Shown here: one piece after another, positions 60,778-64,000 of the stretch | Numbering within the stretch: the stretch's first letter is position 1 | Layout of the letters: every line of letters begins with the position of its first letter | From: Congeria kusceri | Taxonomy: Eukaryota; Mollusca; Bivalvia; Myida; Dreissenidae | Assembly: GCA_027627225.1 (NCBI GenBank) | Contig: CM051034.1 | Coordinates: forward strand, 10,046,761-10,110,760 | Length of the DNA: 64,000 bases | Direction: 5' to 3' | Made by a program: the position numbers and the translations under genes | Notes under the pieces: generated by a model | What the model saw: the letters and a program-made list of their open reading frames with translations, nothing else | What the model was told of the DNA's origin: nothing | The model's database searches: none

Positions 60778-61269
60778 CTGGAGGGAACCACGTAAATAGA
60801 TCTAAATATATATCTTCAACTTTTTACTGGATGCATTGGATAATACGCTGCATTGTGCGCAGTGTACTGCATCTTGCATTAAATTGGATTGTACATTGTA
60901 CACAACTTACAAATATTGTACTTGATAGCAGTTTCCTACATTGCCCTTACAGAATTTGCCCTGTATTTAAGGGAATGCAATGTCCAACAACGGAGGCAGT
61001 TACGCCAATACATTCATTAATACATATAGGCACACAATTTAAAACGCCAACACGTTTCCACTTTATCTTTCAAAATGAGAGGCACATATAATAATAGCTT
61101 GAACCATATTGAGCAAATCCAATTAAAAACGACCTTTTCAGGTGTAATGCATCGACAATTTTCAAAGTCTTTTAATAACACATGTTAACAAGAACATAGC
61201 GCAGTGCACACGCACTAGGCGCGAACGTTTACAGTACGGTCATTGTCCAGACTGAGTGTTACTGGTCAT
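60778..61269. other. sequence upstream of exon A
   Basis: Presumed intron. No coding frame or repeat recognised. Confidence 0.35.
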
Positions 61270-62635
61270 GCCGTTTTTTTCGGCGTAGCTGTCTAAGATT
61301 ACTTTTGACCTAGATATCTTGCGATAATTATGCAGCGGGAAAATTTAATGCGAATAGAATTGGTCAAATTTTCTCATTTTAGGGAATGCAAACTTACAAC
61401 AATGGTTTGATGTATACCAACAACTGTTGCATACTTTTGGGGATTACATTAGTAATATGTACATAATTGTTTACATAAGTGGTTAAAACAAAATTTTAAA
61501 CATATTCTCGATATACACTCTAGAACAGAGCGTAAGTTTGAACATATTTTCTCATTGTATGTCATGAACAGAATATTATATTCATTCCCAGAATTAATCC
61601 ACTACATTGTTTAGCCTTTAAAGAGCAATTGATCCTAGCGAGTTCAACACACTCACGATCATTCTGAAAATGAAAATAGCGTGCGTTTAGCTGCCAGTGT
61701 ATAGCTGTTATGCATCAATTAGTGTTCAAAGAATCATGAGAGCAAATATTTCAATAAATGGGGAATTTACGTTTATAAAGGTTGTGTGCATGTTAATTGA
61801 AATTGAATTGCAATTGCGTTCTGTTAAGAATTAATTAGAATAGCACATTTCTATCAACTTCTCCAGTAGATGTTAATCAGCCTATAAAAATATATCTTTG
61901 AATAAATAAAATTTGGTGAAATAAGTCTCGGAATACGTCGAAATGTTCTTCGTGTTACTTTTACTTCATTAGCGTAGCATTAATACATTATTTGCAATAC
62001 CAATCATACACAGAAACCCTTGATACATCATATTCCTACCGAATATAATTTTCAATCACCATAGTCTAATTAAATTTTATGGTTGTGTTATGAAAAATGG
62101 AAGCCATCATTATTTCAGATGCGCTGAATGTTCTGTGGAGATTGCTTTTCATTAGGATATACAGTATAAATGATTAATTGACGTCGAAATCTTTATGTAT
62201 TATGAATAGATAACTTCCAAGATGAAGGTAGGGTATATTGCCGGTACTTAAAAATAACTATACACGTCTGATACAAAATAATTTTCATTCATTCCAGCAA
62301 TTATTTTCGTACATTGTTAATTAGTTTAATTTGGCTTACACATTTATATAATAATAATGTTAACGTAAAATATTTAGGTTATTCGTGTATCACTGGTGGA
62401 AATATGGGGCGGTATGATCGGTTTATTGACGGTACAAATATTAATAATTCTTGAATTAATCACAAATTAATGTTGGGATCGGAGAAGTTTTCTTATGGTG
62501 TCCGAAAAATCTGGGGTCCGAGAAGCCAAGTAATCAAGCATCTTGGCCCTTTTGTATTATGTTTAGGGTAAAAAGATATCGCAATATTAATGTCAACGCC
62601 GATTGTCTTTTAAAGACATTTCTTGTTTATTTGTA
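61270..62635. mobile_element. inverted-pair element, copy B
   Basis: Reverse complement of 46500-48825 minus the nested insertion. Landmarks are CGGCGTAGCTGTCTAAGATT at the left end and AACGCCGATTGTC near the right. Copies differ at many positions, so the duplication is not recent. Confidence 0.75.
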
Positions 62636-62789
62636 ATTTAACACCTTCTGTATAAGCTTCGTTAATTGCAGAAATGAAATTGCCACTGTTACGTATTATT
62701 ATACTCGGTCGTTGACAGATGTTCACCTTTATACTTAGAAATAAACCAAGCTCTCAACTACCTTAAAAGCTGTGGTCGATATTAGGAGT

Positions 62790-63345
62790 AATTTTGAACG
62801 TTTTGTTAGTTGTCACAAAGGCGGTTCTGTGTATGTGCTTGAGTGCGTCCGTCCGTGAGTGCGCCCGTCCCTGCGTGCGTGCGTGAGTCCGTCCGATTTA
62901 GTCCGGACTGAAACTTCGTCATTCATCAGGCAATTTTAAAATAACTTGCCACAAATGTTCACCATGTGGAGACGGCGAATGGCGCGCAAGACCTGTGTCT
63001 CTATCTCAATGGTCAATGTCACATTTAGAGGTCAAGGTCGAATTCGGACATAAAACAGCTTGTCCTGACTGTAACTTCATCATTCATTTGCGAATTGTAA
63101 AATAACATGCAACAAATGTTCACCATGCGTAGACGGCGTGTCGCGCGAAAGACCTGTGTCCCTAGCTCAAAGGTCAAGGTCACACTTGGAGGTCAAAGGT
63201 CAAACATTGGCATAATTCAGCTTGTCCGGACTAGAACTTTATCATTCACTGAGAGGTCAAAGGAGCAGATTTGCTTGCTAAAACTGTGATTTTGAAATAA
63301 TTACAATACAAGTTGCTTTCTTGACAACGGGCTCGGCATGTTGCC
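62790..63345. repeat. dispersed repeat with GTCCGTCCG start and AGGTCA motifs
   Basis: Two diverged internal units share TTCATCATTCAT, AAATGTTCACCATG, AGACGGCG and AAGACCTGTGTC. AAGGTCAAGGTCACACTTGG and a perfect AGGTCA-A-AGGTCA follow. It is related in style to 575-1075. Confidence 0.65.
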
Positions 63346-63730
63346 AACAGGCATCTAGTTTAAATATATTGTAAAAAAACCTACATCAGTTTTGATCAAG
63401 GGTCAATTACTGAACATATCAGATTTTATCTATATTGTAGATTACCGTTTTCAGAAATTTTACGAACTATTATTGTTACAAATTTATTCGCGTTTTCACT
63501 TTTATATTTGTTGTCAAATTCAATTGATGTTTATTAATAAATGACACCTTATTGTGCAGAATTCGGAGCCTACACTACAATAGGAGTGAGAATACCACGT
63601 CACCGTTGAAAATCTTGACAGAAACCATAAATGCTTTTAATAAAAACACATACTGAATTTGAAGAGATTCTTACAATTGACGGAAATCTAATATACGTGA
63701 ATTACAATTGTTTCGTCCATATTTATATCA

Positions 63731-63782
63731 GGCGTGTCGTGGGAAACCCGGGCTTAATGCATGTGCGTAAAGTGTCGTCCTA
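63731..63782. mobile_element. truncated end of the palindromic MITE family
   Basis: GGCGTGTCGTGGGAAACCCG, then GGCTTAATGCATGTGCGTAA and AGTGTCGTCC match the ends of 6426-6683 and 8636-8896. The similarity stops at about 63782, with no partner arm. Confidence 0.75.
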
Positions 63783-64000
63783 TATTACACCTTCAACAAA
63801 TTTCCAACATTTCCATTGGCTAAAAGAGGTCACTCGACTGCCCTGTATTTTCCCATACAGGGCATCTCCAGAAAATATTAGGTTAGTAAAAAAAATCAAA
63901 ATGTCCGCCTGTCGATTAAAATGGTTTTCTTTGTCAATTTTGTGTTAACTTTAACTTGATAAGTTGGCAAATTTCAATACTAACTACATGAACGTATAAG

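Overview
The window reads as nuclear DNA of a mollusc, most likely a bivalve: AT-rich, spliced genes with GT-AG introns, tRNA-derived SINE-like copies, an L1-type retrotransposon, palindromic MITEs of a kind I associate with bivalve genomes (Dreissena-like; this is from memory), and very heavy tandem repetition. All genes recognised lie on the minus strand.

Left to right: 0-7 kb is repeat-rich spacer with one weak candidate terminal exon at 41-231. From 7.27 to 20.14 kb lies a complete CHMP3 (ESCRT-III, Vps24) gene. Its six coding exons were rebuilt by hand with matching phases and encode 219 aa. Intron 3 carries about 89 copies of a 42-bp minisatellite (9.52-13.26 kb). Intron 1 carries a degenerate L1-type LINE (14.53-18.87 kb) with a 14-bp target-site duplication. 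About 170 bp upstream of the CHMP3 start codon a satellite of about 990-bp monomers begins and runs for 20 kb (20.31-40.60 kb, about 20.5 monomers). It contains a near-identical 3,956-bp four-monomer duplication.

At 42.2-42.7 kb a possible two-exon micro-gene (50 aa) is predicted. From 45.87 to 60.78 kb six phase-consistent exons give the 3' part of a gene for a protein with a C-terminal PDZ domain; its 5' end lies beyond the window or was not found. One of its introns (55.2-60.6 kb) is almost filled by about 100 copies of a 49-bp minisatellite that starts exactly at the exon's 5' splice site. An inverted repeat pair (46.5-48.8 and 61.3-62.6 kb) brackets five of its exons.

The most unusual signal is that the two large intronic minisatellites are built from splice-signal sequence in the sense orientation. 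The 49-bp unit repeats the real 5' splice site next to it (ATGG|GTGAGT). The 42-bp unit, close to a real 3' splice site, carries a branch-point-like TTCTAAC, a pyrimidine-rich stretch and an AG at about 20 nt. Whether these arrays affect splicing is inference. The motif content and positions are read directly from the sequence.
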